Assembly (NCBI GenBank): GCA_041944835.1
Contig: CP145879.1
Location: 372,001-436,000, forward strand
Direction: 5' to 3'
Length of the DNA stretch: 64,000 nucleotides
From: Dasytiphilus stammeri_K
Lineage (GTDB): Bacteria; Pseudomonadota; Gammaproteobacteria; Enterobacterales; Enterobacteriaceae
The notes beneath the pieces were generated by a model. It was not told the origin of the DNA. It worked only from the letters and a program-made list of their open reading frames with translations, and made no database searches. Position 1 is the first letter of the stretch. Every line of letters starts with the position of its first letter. Of this stretch, positions 35,808 to 45,749 are shown in pieces. Made by a program: the position numbers and the translations under genes.

Positions 35808-36650
35808 TTAATCCTTATTCTGTCCTCTAGTGACTCTTTCATTTTTTGTATAGTCAAGATAAGTTTTAATATTTTTAAAATGATTTTTTTCCATCATGTT
35901 ACGTACATCTTTACCCTGTAACCAACCATGTTCTACTAATAACCATCCGGATTTTTTTAGATATTTAGCCGCATTATAAATAATTATTTTTAGATCAAAT
36001 AAACCATGTTCTTTTGAAATTAAAGCACTTGAGGGTTCAAAACGTAAATCTCCCTGTTGTAAATGTTCATCATAAGCATCAATGTACGGGGGATTACTAA
36101 CAATAACATGAAAAGTTTGATCATAAATTTCTGTAAACCAATTGCTATAAATGAAAGACACGTTCTCTATATTTAAATTTTTCGCATTTTGCTGTGCTAA
36201 TAATAAAGCATCTTTATTATTATCAACTCCTAATATAAAACTCTTAGGACGTTCAAAAGCTATAGCTAATGAAATCGCTCCAGTACCACTTCCTAAATCT
36301 AAAATTGATGTAGCAGTATTGTTTGCTATATGTAAGATTGCTTTAGACACTAATATCTCAGTATCACTACGAGGAATAAAAACCATGGGAGATATATTAA
36401 GAGGTAAAGACCAAAATTCTTGTTCTTCTGTAATATATGCAATAGGTTCACCATTACTTCTTCTACTTAAAACTGATTCTAATTTTTTTAGCTCAATTTT
36501 ATTGAGTATATATACATCATCAAATGTTTTTAGCCAAGTAAGAGATTTTCCTGTAACAAATTCTAGCAAGATATCGGCGTCGCGTTTAGGAGTCTCACTA
36601 TGATTAATAAGCCTTGATTGAGCAATCTTGAACCAACTTTTAATCTTCAT
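35808..36650 (-). CDS. prmC: Release factor glutamine methyltransferase
   Basis: Methylates the GGQ glutamine of release factors, including the PrfA encoded just upstream. It has 280 residues (E. coli 277). The SAM-binding motif is ILDLGSGTGAISLA and the catalytic NPPY is in VSNPPYIDAYD. The start overlaps the prfA stop by one base (TAATG), so enzyme and substrate are translationally coupled. Convergent with pyrB, 23 bases apart. Confidence 0.96.
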   Translation of the reverse strand: MKIKSWFKIAQSRLINHSETPKRDADILLEFVTGKSLTWLKTFDDVYILNKIELKKLESVLSRRSNGEPIAYITEEQEFWSLPLNISPMVFIPRSDTEILVSKAILHIANNTATSILDLGSGTGAISLAIAFERPKSFILGVDNNKDALLLAQQNAKNLNIENVSFIYSNWFTEIYDQTFHVIVSNPPYIDAYDEHLQQGDLRFEPSSALISKEHGLFDLKIIIYNAAKYLKKSGWLLVEHGWLQGKDVRNMMEKNHFKNIKTYLDYTKNERVTRGQNKD

Positions 36651-37735
36651 TAAATAGTTTTTTGATCATCTAGGAGTTTTATTAGTTGATTAGCTTGATG
36701 TTCTTGTAATAAGGGATCAATAAAAATATCTAATTTTCCTGCCATTATATCTTCTATAGAATAAATTGTAAGATTAATTCTATGATCAGTAACACGACCT
36801 TGTGGAAAATTATAAGTACGACTTCGATCATGACGATCACCTGTTCCTAATAAATTACGACGAGTTTTACTTTCTTCTTGATGAATTTTTGTAATTTCTG
36901 CTGCATGAATACGTGATTTTAGTACACCTAGGGCTTTAGCTTTATTTTTATGTTGTGAACGTTCATCTTGACATTCTACTACAATACCAGTTGGTAAATG
37001 AGTAATGCGTATAGCTGAATCTGTAGTATTAACATGCTGTCCACCAGCTCCAGAAGATCTAAAAGTATCTATTTTTAAATCTTCCATTTTTATTTTCACT
37101 AATTCTGTAGGTGGTAATTCAGGCATAACAGCTACAGTACATGTAGAAGTATGTATTCGTCCTTGAGATTCGGTTTTAGGAACTCGCTGTACTCGATGAC
37201 CTCCGGATTCAAATTTTAAACGTCCATATGCTTTTTTTCCCGTTACTTTAATTACAAGGGTTTTATAACCACCCTGTTCGGCTTCATTATAACTTATAAT
37301 TTGTAAATTCCATCCACGTGTCATAGCATAATTACTATACATTTTGAATAAGTCATTAACAAAAAGAGCGGCTTCATTTCCACCGGTTCCTGCACGTATC
37401 TCAATATAACAATTATTTTCATCATTAGGATCTTTAGATAATAATAATATTTTTAATTTTTTCTCAATAACAGCTTTCTGAGTAAACATTTTATTTAACT
37501 CATCATCTGCTAAATCTTTCATTTCAGAATCTTTAAGTAATAAAGTTATATCTTTTATATTTTTTTGTATATTTTGCCATTGAAGAAAATATTGTACTAT
37601 TTCGGACAATTCCAGATACTCACGAGATAACTTCTGAAATTGGGGATAGTTAATACTTGATTTACTAAGTAAGAATTCTATTTCTTCATAACGATTTTTT
37701 AATAATTTTAATTTAGCAATTAATGAACTTTTCAT
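36650..37735 (-). CDS. prfA: Peptide chain release factor 1
   Basis: Terminates translation at UAA and UAG. It has 361 residues (E. coli 360). The codon-recognition region lies around VAVMPELPPTE, and the peptidyl-transferase loop is SSGAGGQHVNTTDSAIR with the GGQ that PrmC methylates. Followed by prmC with a one-base overlap. In E. coli hemA and lolB lie between prfA and ispE; both are missing here, leaving about 135 bases of divergent spacer. Confidence 0.98.
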   Translation of the reverse strand: MKSSLIAKLKLLKNRYEEIEFLLSKSSINYPQFQKLSREYLELSEIVQYFLQWQNIQKNIKDITLLLKDSEMKDLADDELNKMFTQKAVIEKKLKILLLSKDPNDENNCYIEIRAGTGGNEAALFVNDLFKMYSNYAMTRGWNLQIISYNEAEQGGYKTLVIKVTGKKAYGRLKFESGGHRVQRVPKTESQGRIHTSTCTVAVMPELPPTELVKIKMEDLKIDTFRSSGAGGQHVNTTDSAIRITHLPTGIVVECQDERSQHKNKAKALGVLKSRIHAAEITKIHQEESKTRRNLLGTGDRHDRSRTYNFPQGRVTDHRINLTIYSIEDIMAGKLDIFIDPLLQEHQANQLIKLLDDQKTI

Positions 37736-37871
37736 CTCATTTAATTAAATTTATTTAACGCCAAAATTAACTTTCTGACCGAGGTAAAAAAAATTTTTTA
37801 TATTATAATAAAAATTAGAACATAGATAAATCTATACCTAGAGTAATTTTATATAAAAATTGGAGATTGAA

Positions 37872-38732
37872 ATGATTACTTGGCCATCACCCGCCAAATT
37901 AAATCTTTTTCTTTATATTAATGGTCAATATAATGATGGATATCATCAGCTACAAACGCTAATTGGCTTTTTATCGTATTGGGATACGATAACTATAATT
38001 CCAAATAATAGCGGTATAATTACATTATATTCATCTCTAAAAGAGATACCAACCGAACAAAATCTCATTTTTCGTGCAGGTAAATTATTAAAGCAATATG
38101 CTATAAAAAAAAAATTATTATCTCCAAATCAAGGAGCAGAAATTACATTAATAAAAAGATTACCAATTGGTGGTGGATTAGGAGGAGGATCTTCTAATGC
38201 TGCAACTACCTTAATTGCACTAAATTATCTGTGGAATATTCATTTAAGTTTAGATGATTTAACTATCTTAGGTTTACAATTAGGATGTGATATTCCTGTA
38301 TTTGTTAATGGTTATGCGGCTTTTGTTGAAGGCTTAGGAGAAAAATTACAGCCTATTCAATTACCGGAAAAATGGTATCTTATTTTAGAACCGAACATAA
38401 AAATTTCTACGGCATTAATTTTTCAAGATCCAGAATTAAAAAGAAACACTCCAATACGTACATTAAAAGAATTATATGCAACACCTTTCTCTAATGATTG
38501 TGAATGGGTAGTTAGAAAACGTTATCAAGAAATTGAAAAAGTCTTTGATTATTTATCAAAATATGAACTAAAATCACGTCTTACAGGAACAGGTAGTTGT
38601 GTTTTTTGCGAATTTGATAATAAAATAACTGCTTATAAGATCCTTAAACAGGTCTCAAAATGGATACATGCATTTATTGCACAAATTTTAAATATTTCTC
38701 CTTTACATAGCTTATATTCAAAAATAAGGTAA
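37872..38732 (+). CDS. ispE: 4-diphosphocytidyl-2-C-methyl-D-erythritol kinase
   Basis: GHMP-family kinase of the MEP pathway, acting between IspD and IspF. It has 286 residues (E. coli 283). WPSPAKLNLFLYI carries the substrate lysine, PIGGGLGGGSSNAA is the ATP-binding glycine loop, GCDIPVFV holds the catalytic Asp, and RLTGTGSCVF is the C-terminal motif. The ATG at 37872, six bases after GGAG, is preferred to the in-frame TTG at 37860 that overlaps this ribosome site. An A10 run (38105-38114) encodes IKKKL. prs follows, as in E. coli. Confidence 0.95.
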   Translation: MITWPSPAKLNLFLYINGQYNDGYHQLQTLIGFLSYWDTITIIPNNSGIITLYSSLKEIPTEQNLIFRAGKLLKQYAIKKKLLSPNQGAEITLIKRLPIGGGLGGGSSNAATTLIALNYLWNIHLSLDDLTILGLQLGCDIPVFVNGYAAFVEGLGEKLQPIQLPEKWYLILEPNIKISTALIFQDPELKRNTPIRTLKELYATPFSNDCEWVVRKRYQEIEKVFDYLSKYELKSRLTGTGSCVFCEFDNKITAYKILKQVSKWIHAFIAQILNISPLHSLYSKIR

Positions 38733-38796
38733 TTAATATTAATTAGATAATATTTATTATATTATGTAACTCATAATTATTGGATGGAATTATTAT

Positions 38797-39735
38797 ATGA
38801 AAATTTTTGCGGGTAATTCTATACCAGAACTTGCACAACAGATTGCAAGTTGTTTGCATATAAGTTTAGGAGATGCTTGTATAGGACGATTTAGTGATGG
38901 TGAAATTAGTGTGCAAATTAATGAAAATGTACGGGGTGATGATATATTTATTATTCAATCTACTTGTGCTCCTACCAATGATAATTTTATGGAATTAATA
39001 GTTCTAATCGATGCATTCCGACGAGCTTCTGCAGGTCGGATTACTGCTGTAATTCCTTATTTTGGTTATGCGCGACAAGACCGACGTATACGTTCAGCAA
39101 GAGTACCTATTACAGCCAAAGTGGTAGCTGATTGTTTATTTTGTGTTGGTGTCGATAGAATCTTAACTGTAGATTTACATGCTGATCAAATTCAAGGTTT
39201 TTTTGATGTTCCTGTAGATAATGTTTTCGCGAGTATTCTTCTTGTTGAAGATATGTTAAACATTGAATTAGACAATCCCATTGTAGTATCACCAGATATT
39301 GGTGGAGTTGTACGTGCTCGAGCAATTGCAAAACTCTTAAATGATACAGATATGGCTATAATTGATAAGCGACGCCCTAGTGCTAATTTAGCACAGATCA
39401 TGCATATAATAGGTGATGTTAGAGATCGTGATTGTGTGATTATAGATGATATTATCGATACTGCTGGTACGTTATGCCAAGCTGCAGAAACTCTTAAAAA
39501 ACATGGAGCAAAACGCATTTTTGCTTACGCTACCCATCCTATTTTTTCCGGAAATGCAGGAAAAAATTTAGTGAATTCTAATATTCATGAAGTAATTGTA
39601 TGCGATACAATACCATTAAGTACTCATATAAAAAAAATATGTAAGGTACGCACCTTAAGTTTATCCGGTATGTTATCAGAATGCATACGTAGAATTAGTA
39701 ATGAAGAATCTCTTTCGGCAATGTTTGAGCATTAA
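38797..39735 (+). CDS. prs: Ribose-phosphate pyrophosphokinase
   Basis: Makes PRPP for purines, pyrimidines, His, Trp and NAD. It has 312 residues (E. coli 315). FAGNSIPELAQ opens the protein; GRFSDGEISVQINENVRG and YFGYARQDRR are active-site loops; TVDLHADQIQGFFD is the metal-binding signature; and the PRPP loop is DDIIDTAGTL. Preceded by ispE and followed by pth after 11 bases. Confidence 0.98.
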   Translation: MKIFAGNSIPELAQQIASCLHISLGDACIGRFSDGEISVQINENVRGDDIFIIQSTCAPTNDNFMELIVLIDAFRRASAGRITAVIPYFGYARQDRRIRSARVPITAKVVADCLFCVGVDRILTVDLHADQIQGFFDVPVDNVFASILLVEDMLNIELDNPIVVSPDIGGVVRARAIAKLLNDTDMAIIDKRRPSANLAQIMHIIGDVRDRDCVIIDDIIDTAGTLCQAAETLKKHGAKRIFAYATHPIFSGNAGKNLVNSNIHEVIVCDTIPLSTHIKKICKVRTLSLSGMLSECIRRISNEESLSAMFEH

Positions 39736-39746
39736 TTGTAAAAAAT

Positions 39747-40331
39747 ATGAAGGTAATAAAACTAATAGTTGGATTAGCTAATCCTGGATCAAAATATGTT
39801 ACTACTCGTCATAATGTTGGATCTTGGTATGTGAGAAGATTAGCTGAAATTTACAATACTACTCTTAAAAAAGAAAATAATATTTGTGGATATACTACGC
39901 ATTTATTTATTGCCGATCATCGGATACAAATTTTCATTCCTGATACCTATATGAATATTTGTGGAAGAGCTATAGTATCAATAGCTAATTTATATCAAAT
40001 TTTACCCGAAGAAATACTTATTGCACATGATGAATTGAATTTAATGCCAGGAAAAGCAAAATTTAAAGTAGGAGGGGGTCATAATGGTCACAATGGACTA
40101 AAAAATATTATTAGCTCATTTGGAATGAATGTTAATTTCAGTCGCTTGCGCATTGGTATTGGTCGTCCTTCCGATTCTCAAACAGTTACAAAATTTGTTT
40201 TGGATGAACCATCGAAACAAGATAAAAAACTCATTAACAATGCTATAGATGAAGCTCTATATTGCACAGAGATATGGTTGAAAGATGGAATAATGAAAGC
40301 TATGACTAAATTACACTCCTCTAAAATCTAG
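39747..40331 (+). CDS. pth: Peptidyl-tRNA hydrolase
   Basis: Recycles peptidyl-tRNAs released from stalled ribosomes. It has 194 residues, the E. coli length. LIVGLANPGSKY holds the catalytic Asn, TRHNVGSWYV the catalytic His, TYMNICG the second Asn, AHDELNLMPGKAKFK the Asp, and GGGHNGHNGLKNI the conserved loop. The prs-pth-ychF order is as in E. coli with ychH lost. Confidence 0.97.
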   Translation: MKVIKLIVGLANPGSKYVTTRHNVGSWYVRRLAEIYNTTLKKENNICGYTTHLFIADHRIQIFIPDTYMNICGRAIVSIANLYQILPEEILIAHDELNLMPGKAKFKVGGGHNGHNGLKNIISSFGMNVNFSRLRIGIGRPSDSQTVTKFVLDEPSKQDKKLINNAIDEALYCTEIWLKDGIMKAMTKLHSSKI

Positions 40332-40368
40332 AAATAATACTTTTTCTCATAAAATAAGGTTATAAATA

Positions 40369-41463
40369 ATGGGATTTAAATGTGGTATCATTGGATTACC
40401 AAATGTAGGTAAATCTACAATCTTTAATGCTCTTACTAAAGCTGGTGTTGAAGTTGCAAATTTTCCCTTTTGTACTATTAAACCCCATATAGGTGTAGTA
40501 CCAGTACCGGATAAACGGTTAAAAATACTTTCCGAAATTGTTAAATCACAATGTATCATTCCTACAACAATTACTTTTATTGATATTGCTGGTCTTATTA
40601 AAGGAGCATCCAAAGGTGAAGGATTAGGAAATCAATTTCTTGCTAAAATTCGTGATACAGAAGCTTTAGTTCATGTAATTCGATGTTTTCACGATGAAAA
40701 CATCGTTCATTGTTCTGGACAAATAAATCCTATAGAGGATATAGATATCATCAATACTGAGCTGGCTTTAGCAGATTTAGAAGTTTGTGAAAAAGCTCTA
40801 TTACGTATACGCGTTGATAAAAAAACGTCAATTTTGAATAAAAAATTTAAATTAAACACTTTAGAACATTGCAGAATTCATTTGGAAAAAAAAGGTACAT
40901 TGAGAGGATTAAATTTTACTAAGGAAGAAAAAATTACTATCAGTAATCTAAATTTTCTAACCTTGAAACCAATCTTATATGTCGCTAATATTAATGAAAA
41001 TTATATTAATAAAAATAAAATTTATGTAGAACAGGTTAAAAAGATTGCTGAAAAAGAAAAATCGGTAGTAATAAGTGTGTGTGCCTTAATTGAATCAAAT
41101 CCAGCTCAATTTAAAGAAAATGAATCTAATGATTCAATCATTGAATTAGGAGTTAAAAAGTGCGCATTAAGTCATCTTATTCATGAGAGTTATAAATTAC
41201 TTAAATTAAAAACTTTCTTTACAGTTGGTAAAAAAGAAGTTCGAGCCTGGACAATTACCGAAGGTACAACTGCTTATCAAGCAGCGGAAAAGATTCACTC
41301 GGATATCAAAAAAGGTTTTATTAGAGCTAAAATAATTAGCTATGAAGATTTTATAAAAAATCGAGGAGAACATGCAGCTAAAGAAGCTGGTAAAGTACAT
41401 ATAGAAGGAAAAGAATACTTAGTAAAAGATGGAGATATCATTAATTTTTTATTTAATATATAA
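40369..41463 (+). CDS. ychF: Redox- and ribosome-associated ATPase YchF/EngD
   Basis: Obg-family P-loop protein that prefers ATP, associates with ribosomes and dampens oxidative stress responses in E. coli. It has 364 residues (E. coli 363). G1 is GLPNVGKSTIFNAL, G3 lies in DIAGLIKGASKGEGLG, and the altered G4 reads ANINEN, the NxNE form behind ATP preference. The C-terminal TGS domain includes GKKEVRAWTI and AAKEAGKVHIEGKEY. It is followed by about 120 AT-rich bases and the minus-strand yeaQ. Confidence 0.97.
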   Translation: MGFKCGIIGLPNVGKSTIFNALTKAGVEVANFPFCTIKPHIGVVPVPDKRLKILSEIVKSQCIIPTTITFIDIAGLIKGASKGEGLGNQFLAKIRDTEALVHVIRCFHDENIVHCSGQINPIEDIDIINTELALADLEVCEKALLRIRVDKKTSILNKKFKLNTLEHCRIHLEKKGTLRGLNFTKEEKITISNLNFLTLKPILYVANINENYINKNKIYVEQVKKIAEKEKSVVISVCALIESNPAQFKENESNDSIIELGVKKCALSHLIHESYKLLKLKTFFTVGKKEVRAWTITEGTTAYQAAEKIHSDIKKGFIRAKIISYEDFIKNRGEHAAKEAGKVHIEGKEYLVKDGDIINFLFNI

Positions 41464-41581
41464 TTTTTTATAAAAAAAGTGAAAAGATATCTATCTTTTA
41501 GATAATCTAACTTTATATAATTCAATACCAACTTCATTTATGATAAATAGTCTGTTTTAAAAAATTTCTTCCCGATAGATA

Positions 41582-41830
41582 TTAATTTTTAACTTTTCGA
41601 TATATCCATAAAGTAATAATAGCACCTGTTATTGATACTAAAAAACTTACAAAATTAAAACCATCTACCTTTCCAAAACCTAATAAAAGACTAATCCAAC
41701 CTCCTAATACTGCACCTGTCATCCCTAGAATGGTAGTAACTAGAATACCTCCATTATTTTTACTCGGCATAAACCATTTGGTGAACATACCAACAATTAA
41801 TCCAAATAAGATCCAAGATAAAATTCCCAT
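41582..41830 (-). CDS. yeaQ: YeaQ/YmgE (transglycosylase-associated) family membrane protein
   Basis: Small inner-membrane protein of 82 residues, the same length as E. coli YeaQ and highly similar (MGILSWILFGLIVGMFTKW, GKVDGFNF, IYRKVKN). Three hydrophobic glycine-rich helices are evident. The family is annotated as stress-related; its biochemical role is not known to me. It stands alone between ychF and mnmA. AGGAGAT lies before the ATG. Strong conservation in a stripped genome suggests a useful but undefined job. Confidence 0.93.
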   Translation of the reverse strand: MGILSWILFGLIVGMFTKWFMPSKNNGGILVTTILGMTGAVLGGWISLLLGFGKVDGFNFVSFLVSITGAIITLWIYRKVKN

Positions 41831-42053
41831 GAATATCTCCTACTTACCTTAATGATTATTTTATGTAGATGAAAATTTTAACTTCTAAAATTTCAATTTT
41901 CCATCTAATTATTAAGAATTAATTTAGCATGATGTAAATATCTATTGCAATAATAAATATGGTTATTTTGTAATATAGAAATTAAAATCATATAATATAA
42001 TTGATTCTATCATGGTTTTAAGATTTTAAACGTATTTAATTCGTGAGAATACT

Positions 42054-43154
42054 ATGTATTTTAAAAAAAAAGTTATAATAGGAATGTCTGGTGGTGTTGA
42101 TTCTAGTGTAGCAGCATTAATCTTAAAAAAGAAGTATCAAGTTGAAGGATTATTTATGAAAAATTGGGAAGAGGATGATAATGAATATTATTGTCAATCT
42201 TCACAAGATTTATCCGATGCTCAGGAAGTATGTGATAAGTTAGATATAAAATTACATACAATTAATTTTTCTGCAGAGTACTGGGATAATGTATTTCAGT
42301 ATTTTTTAGAAGAATACCAAAAAGGATTCACGCCCAATCCCGACGTTTTATGTAATAAAAAAATAAAATTCGATCTTTTTATGGATTTTTCTTTAGAAGA
42401 TCTTGATGCTGACTTTATTGCTACCGGACATTATGTACGTAAATTAAATTTAAATCATCATAATAGATTATTACGTGCAATAGATAAGAATAAAGATCAA
42501 AGTTATTTTCTATACACTTTGAGTGATAAACAGTTAAAAAATAGTATTTTTCCTTTAGGTGAACTTACTAAAAAAGAAGTTCGACGTATAGCTAATCAAT
42601 ATAATTTAATAACATCTAATAAAAAGGATTCTACAGGCATTTGTTTTATTGGAAAAAGAAAATTTCGAGATTTTATTGTTCGTTATTTACCCAATAAACC
42701 CGGAAGTATTGTGAACACTAATGGTAATATTATTGGTCAACATCAAGGACTTATGTATCACACTATAGGACAACGTAAAGGATTAGGAATTGGTGGAATT
42801 AGAAATGGAACTAGTGCTCCATGGTATGTAGTAGATAAAGATATCAAACAAAATACTTTAATTGTTGCACAAGGATACAATAATCCATATTTGATGTCAA
42901 AAGAAATGATTGTAGATCAATTACATTGGTATAATTTAAAATTATTAACTAAAGAAATTTTCTGTACAGTAAAAACTCGTTATCGTCAAACCGATATTCC
43001 ATGTATTATTATTCCTACCAAAGATTTAACTAGAATTACTGTAAAATTTATGATACCTATAAGTTCTGTTACCCCAGGTCAGTCAGCAGTTTTTTACCAT
43101 GGAGATATTTGTTTAGGAGGTGGAATTATTAAAAAAAAATTTACAGTAATTTGA
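42054..43154 (+). CDS. mnmA: tRNA-specific 2-thiouridylase
   Basis: Adds the 2-thio group to U34 of tRNA-Lys, -Glu and -Gln, using sulfur from the IscS-Tus relay. It has 366 residues (E. coli 368). The PP-loop is GMSGGVDSSVAALIL. The catalytic cysteines are in NPDVLCNKKIKF and STGICFIGKRKF. YHTIGQRKGLGIGG is also typical. MYFKKKV at the start includes an A9 run. hflD, between mnmA and purB in E. coli, is missing. Confidence 0.97.
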   Translation: MYFKKKVIIGMSGGVDSSVAALILKKKYQVEGLFMKNWEEDDNEYYCQSSQDLSDAQEVCDKLDIKLHTINFSAEYWDNVFQYFLEEYQKGFTPNPDVLCNKKIKFDLFMDFSLEDLDADFIATGHYVRKLNLNHHNRLLRAIDKNKDQSYFLYTLSDKQLKNSIFPLGELTKKEVRRIANQYNLITSNKKDSTGICFIGKRKFRDFIVRYLPNKPGSIVNTNGNIIGQHQGLMYHTIGQRKGLGIGGIRNGTSAPWYVVDKDIKQNTLIVAQGYNNPYLMSKEMIVDQLHWYNLKLLTKEIFCTVKTRYRQTDIPCIIIPTKDLTRITVKFMIPISSVTPGQSAVFYHGDICLGGGIIKKKFTVI

Positions 43155-43185
43155 TTATTTAAAATTAAATTAGGAGTATTTATTA

Positions 43186-44592
43186 ATGGAATTATCATCT
43201 TTAACGGCCATATCACCTATTGATGGTCGTTATGCTAATTTGGTGAGTTCTTTACGCAAAATTTTTACGGAATATAATTTATTAAAATTACGTGTTCAAA
43301 TAGAAATCCGTTGGTTACAAACTTTAGCAAATTGTTTTGAAATTAAAGAAATATCTCAATTTGATTCTGAAGATCACGATTATTTGGAGAATATTATAAC
43401 ATCTTTTTCAAAAGATGATGCAGACCAGATTAAAAATCTGGAAATGATTACTAATCATGATGTAAAGTCAATAGAATATTTTTTAAAACAAAAAATGATT
43501 CAATCTTCCAGTAAAAAATTAAAATCAGTATCTGAATTTGTTCATTTTGCTTGTACTTCTGAAGATATTAACAATTTATGTTATGCTATAATGATAAAAT
43601 CTGCTATTACTGAGGTAATATTACCGCAATGGAATAATCTAATTACTATTTTAAGCACTTGGGCTCATAAATATCGTGCAACACCTATGTTATCTCATAC
43701 TCATGGACAACCTGCAGCCACCACTACTGTTGGTAAAGAAATGATCAATATTACTAGTAGAATGATACGTCAATTTCAACAGCTTAAAAAAATAGAAATT
43801 TTTGCCAAAATGAATGGTGCTGTAGGTAATTATAATGCACATTATGCAGCTTATCCAACAGTCAATTGGCAACAAATTAGTAAAAATTTTATTACTTCTT
43901 TTGGAATTTCGTGGAATCCATATACTACACAAATTGAACCTCATGATTATATAGCGGAAATTGTTTTTTGTATTAGTCGTTTTAATACGATTTTAATTGA
44001 TTTTAATAGAGATATATGGGGTTATTTGGCATTAAATTACTTCAAACAAAAAATAGTAAAAGGAGAAATTGGTTCTTCTACCATGCCACATAAAATTAAT
44101 CCTATTAATTTTGAAAATGCTGAATCCAATTTAGGATTAGCTAATGCAATTTTAATATATATAGCTAATCATTTACCCATCTCACGTTGGCAGCGGGATT
44201 TAACCGATTCTACTCTTTTACGTAATTTAGGAGTTGGTTTGAGTTATGCTTTGATTGCTTGGAAAAAAACTTTACACGGAATAAAAAGATTAGAATTAAA
44301 TTATAATCAATTATTAATTCAATTAGATCAGAATTGGGAAATTCTTGCTGAATGTATTCAAACTATAATGCGTAAATACGCCATTCCAAATTCATATGAA
44401 AAACTTAAAGAACTAACGCAAGGCAAAAATGTTAATAGTAATGCTATACGGTCTTTTATAGATACACTTCCCTTACCTGAAATAGAAAAATCTAGACTAA
44501 AAAATATCACTCCGTTTAATTACTTAGGATTAGCCATCCAATTAGTTGATGATTTTACTAATAATAATTATTTATTAAATAATAGGTCCTAA
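43186..44592 (+). CDS. purB: Adenylosuccinate lyase
   Basis: Cleaves SAICAR and adenylosuccinate in purine synthesis. It has 468 residues (E. coli 456), the extra being a C-terminal FTNNNYLLNNRS tail. LSHTHGQPA carries the catalytic His, the flexible loop is GEIGSSTMPHKINPINFENAE, and TSEDINNL and QRDLTDSTLLRNLGVG are further signatures. A GGAG site precedes the ATG. The last 18 bases overlap the end of the convergent hinT. Confidence 0.97.
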   Translation: MELSSLTAISPIDGRYANLVSSLRKIFTEYNLLKLRVQIEIRWLQTLANCFEIKEISQFDSEDHDYLENIITSFSKDDADQIKNLEMITNHDVKSIEYFLKQKMIQSSSKKLKSVSEFVHFACTSEDINNLCYAIMIKSAITEVILPQWNNLITILSTWAHKYRATPMLSHTHGQPAATTTVGKEMINITSRMIRQFQQLKKIEIFAKMNGAVGNYNAHYAAYPTVNWQQISKNFITSFGISWNPYTTQIEPHDYIAEIVFCISRFNTILIDFNRDIWGYLALNYFKQKIVKGEIGSSTMPHKINPINFENAESNLGLANAILIYIANHLPISRWQRDLTDSTLLRNLGVGLSYALIAWKKTLHGIKRLELNYNQLLIQLDQNWEILAECIQTIMRKYAIPNSYEKLKELTQGKNVNSNAIRSFIDTLPLPEIEKSRLKNITPFNYLGLAIQLVDDFTNNNYLLNNRS

Positions 44593-44931
44593 CAGACAAC
44601 CTCCTAATAGATGTAAATGAATATGATATATTTCTTGCCCTCCATGTTGATTACAGTTCATTATTAAACGATATCCATTATGAGCAATTTTTTGCTGTTT
44701 AGCAATTTTTATAGCAACAGTTACTAATCTTCCTATAAGAGGCTCATCTTGAATCGTAAGATCATTGAGTGTTGGAATACAAATATTAGGAACTATAATA
44801 ATATGAGTAGGTGCTTGAGGATGAATATCTTTAAAAGCAGTAACTAATTCATCCTGATAAATTATATCTGCTGGAATTGTATGGTTAATAATTTTATTAA
44901 AAATAGTTTTATTTGATCTTTTATTGTTCAT
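44575..44931 (-). CDS. hinT: Purine nucleoside phosphoramidase HinT
   Basis: HIT-family hydrolase of adenosine 5'-phosphoramidates and acyl-AMP adducts, perhaps a metabolite repair enzyme. It has 118 residues (E. coli 119). The histidine triad is HIHLHLLGG, preceded by NCNQHGGQEIYH. The N-terminal FNKIINHTIPADIIYQDE is typical. The start overlaps the tatD stop by one base. Its final codons overlap purB on the other strand. Confidence 0.96.
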   Translation of the reverse strand: MNNKRSNKTIFNKIINHTIPADIIYQDELVTAFKDIHPQAPTHIIIVPNICIPTLNDLTIQDEPLIGRLVTVAIKIAKQQKIAHNGYRLIMNCNQHGGQEIYHIHLHLLGGCLLGPII

Positions 44932-45725
44932 TAAAGTAACGGTATCCTAAATAAACGACTAAAATTATTGGTAGTAATTTGAGCTAATTTTTCTATAGAT
45001 ATATTTTTTATGGCAGCAATAACCTTTGCTATTTGATATAATAATGCTGGATGATTTTCTTTTCCACGATATGGAACGGGAGCTAAATAAGGTGAATCAG
45101 TTTCTATAAGTATCCTTTCTAATGGAATATAACGCACTATTTCATGTAGATGTGTAACATTCTTAAAAGTTACAATTCCAGAAAATGATATATAAAATCC
45201 TATATCTAGTAATTTTTTGGCCATTGTTATATCTTCAGTAAAACAATGTATTACTCCTCTACATTTTTCAGCATGCTCTTCATGTAAGATATCAAGTGTA
45301 TCTTTTTTTGCACATCGAGTATGAACAATTAATGGTTTATCTAAATCACAAGCAATTTTAATATGTTCTCGAAAAAACAATTGCTGTTTCTTTTTATTTA
45401 ACAATTGATAGTGGTAATCTAATCCGGTTTCACCTAATCCAATTACTTTCTTATTACTTTTTACTATAGTATGTAATTTTTGATAAAAGTTATCAATATT
45501 ATATTGATTTATATATAACGGGTGTAATCCACAAGAATAGGCCACTTGAGGATGTTCTTTTCCTATTATCTTTACCATATCTATATATTCCGATATAGTA
45601 GTTGCTACAGTTAACAAAAATTTAACGTTTTTTTCAGCGGCTTTTTTTAACACATCATCTATATTTTTATGTAAATTTATATAATTTAATTGATTAAGAT
45701 GGCAATGGGAATCTACTAAAAACAT
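44931..45725 (-). CDS. ycfH: TatD-family metal-dependent hydrolase YcfH
   Basis: TIM-barrel metallohydrolase; E. coli YcfH is a TatD-type DNase whose relatives act in DNA quality control and D-Tyr-tRNA deacylation, but its exact cellular substrate is unsettled. It has 264 residues (E. coli 265). Metal ligands are in DSHCHLNQL, GLGETGLDYHYQ, HTRCAKKDT, HCFTEDI and ETDSPYLAP. It follows holB at 24 bases, as in E. coli. Confidence 0.94.
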   Translation of the reverse strand: MFLVDSHCHLNQLNYINLHKNIDDVLKKAAEKNVKFLLTVATTISEYIDMVKIIGKEHPQVAYSCGLHPLYINQYNIDNFYQKLHTIVKSNKKVIGLGETGLDYHYQLLNKKKQQLFFREHIKIACDLDKPLIVHTRCAKKDTLDILHEEHAEKCRGVIHCFTEDITMAKKLLDIGFYISFSGIVTFKNVTHLHEIVRYIPLERILIETDSPYLAPVPYRGKENHPALLYQIAKVIAAIKNISIEKLAQITTNNFSRLFRIPLL

Positions 45726-45749
45726 AATTAATTTTATCCTTGTTTATCA

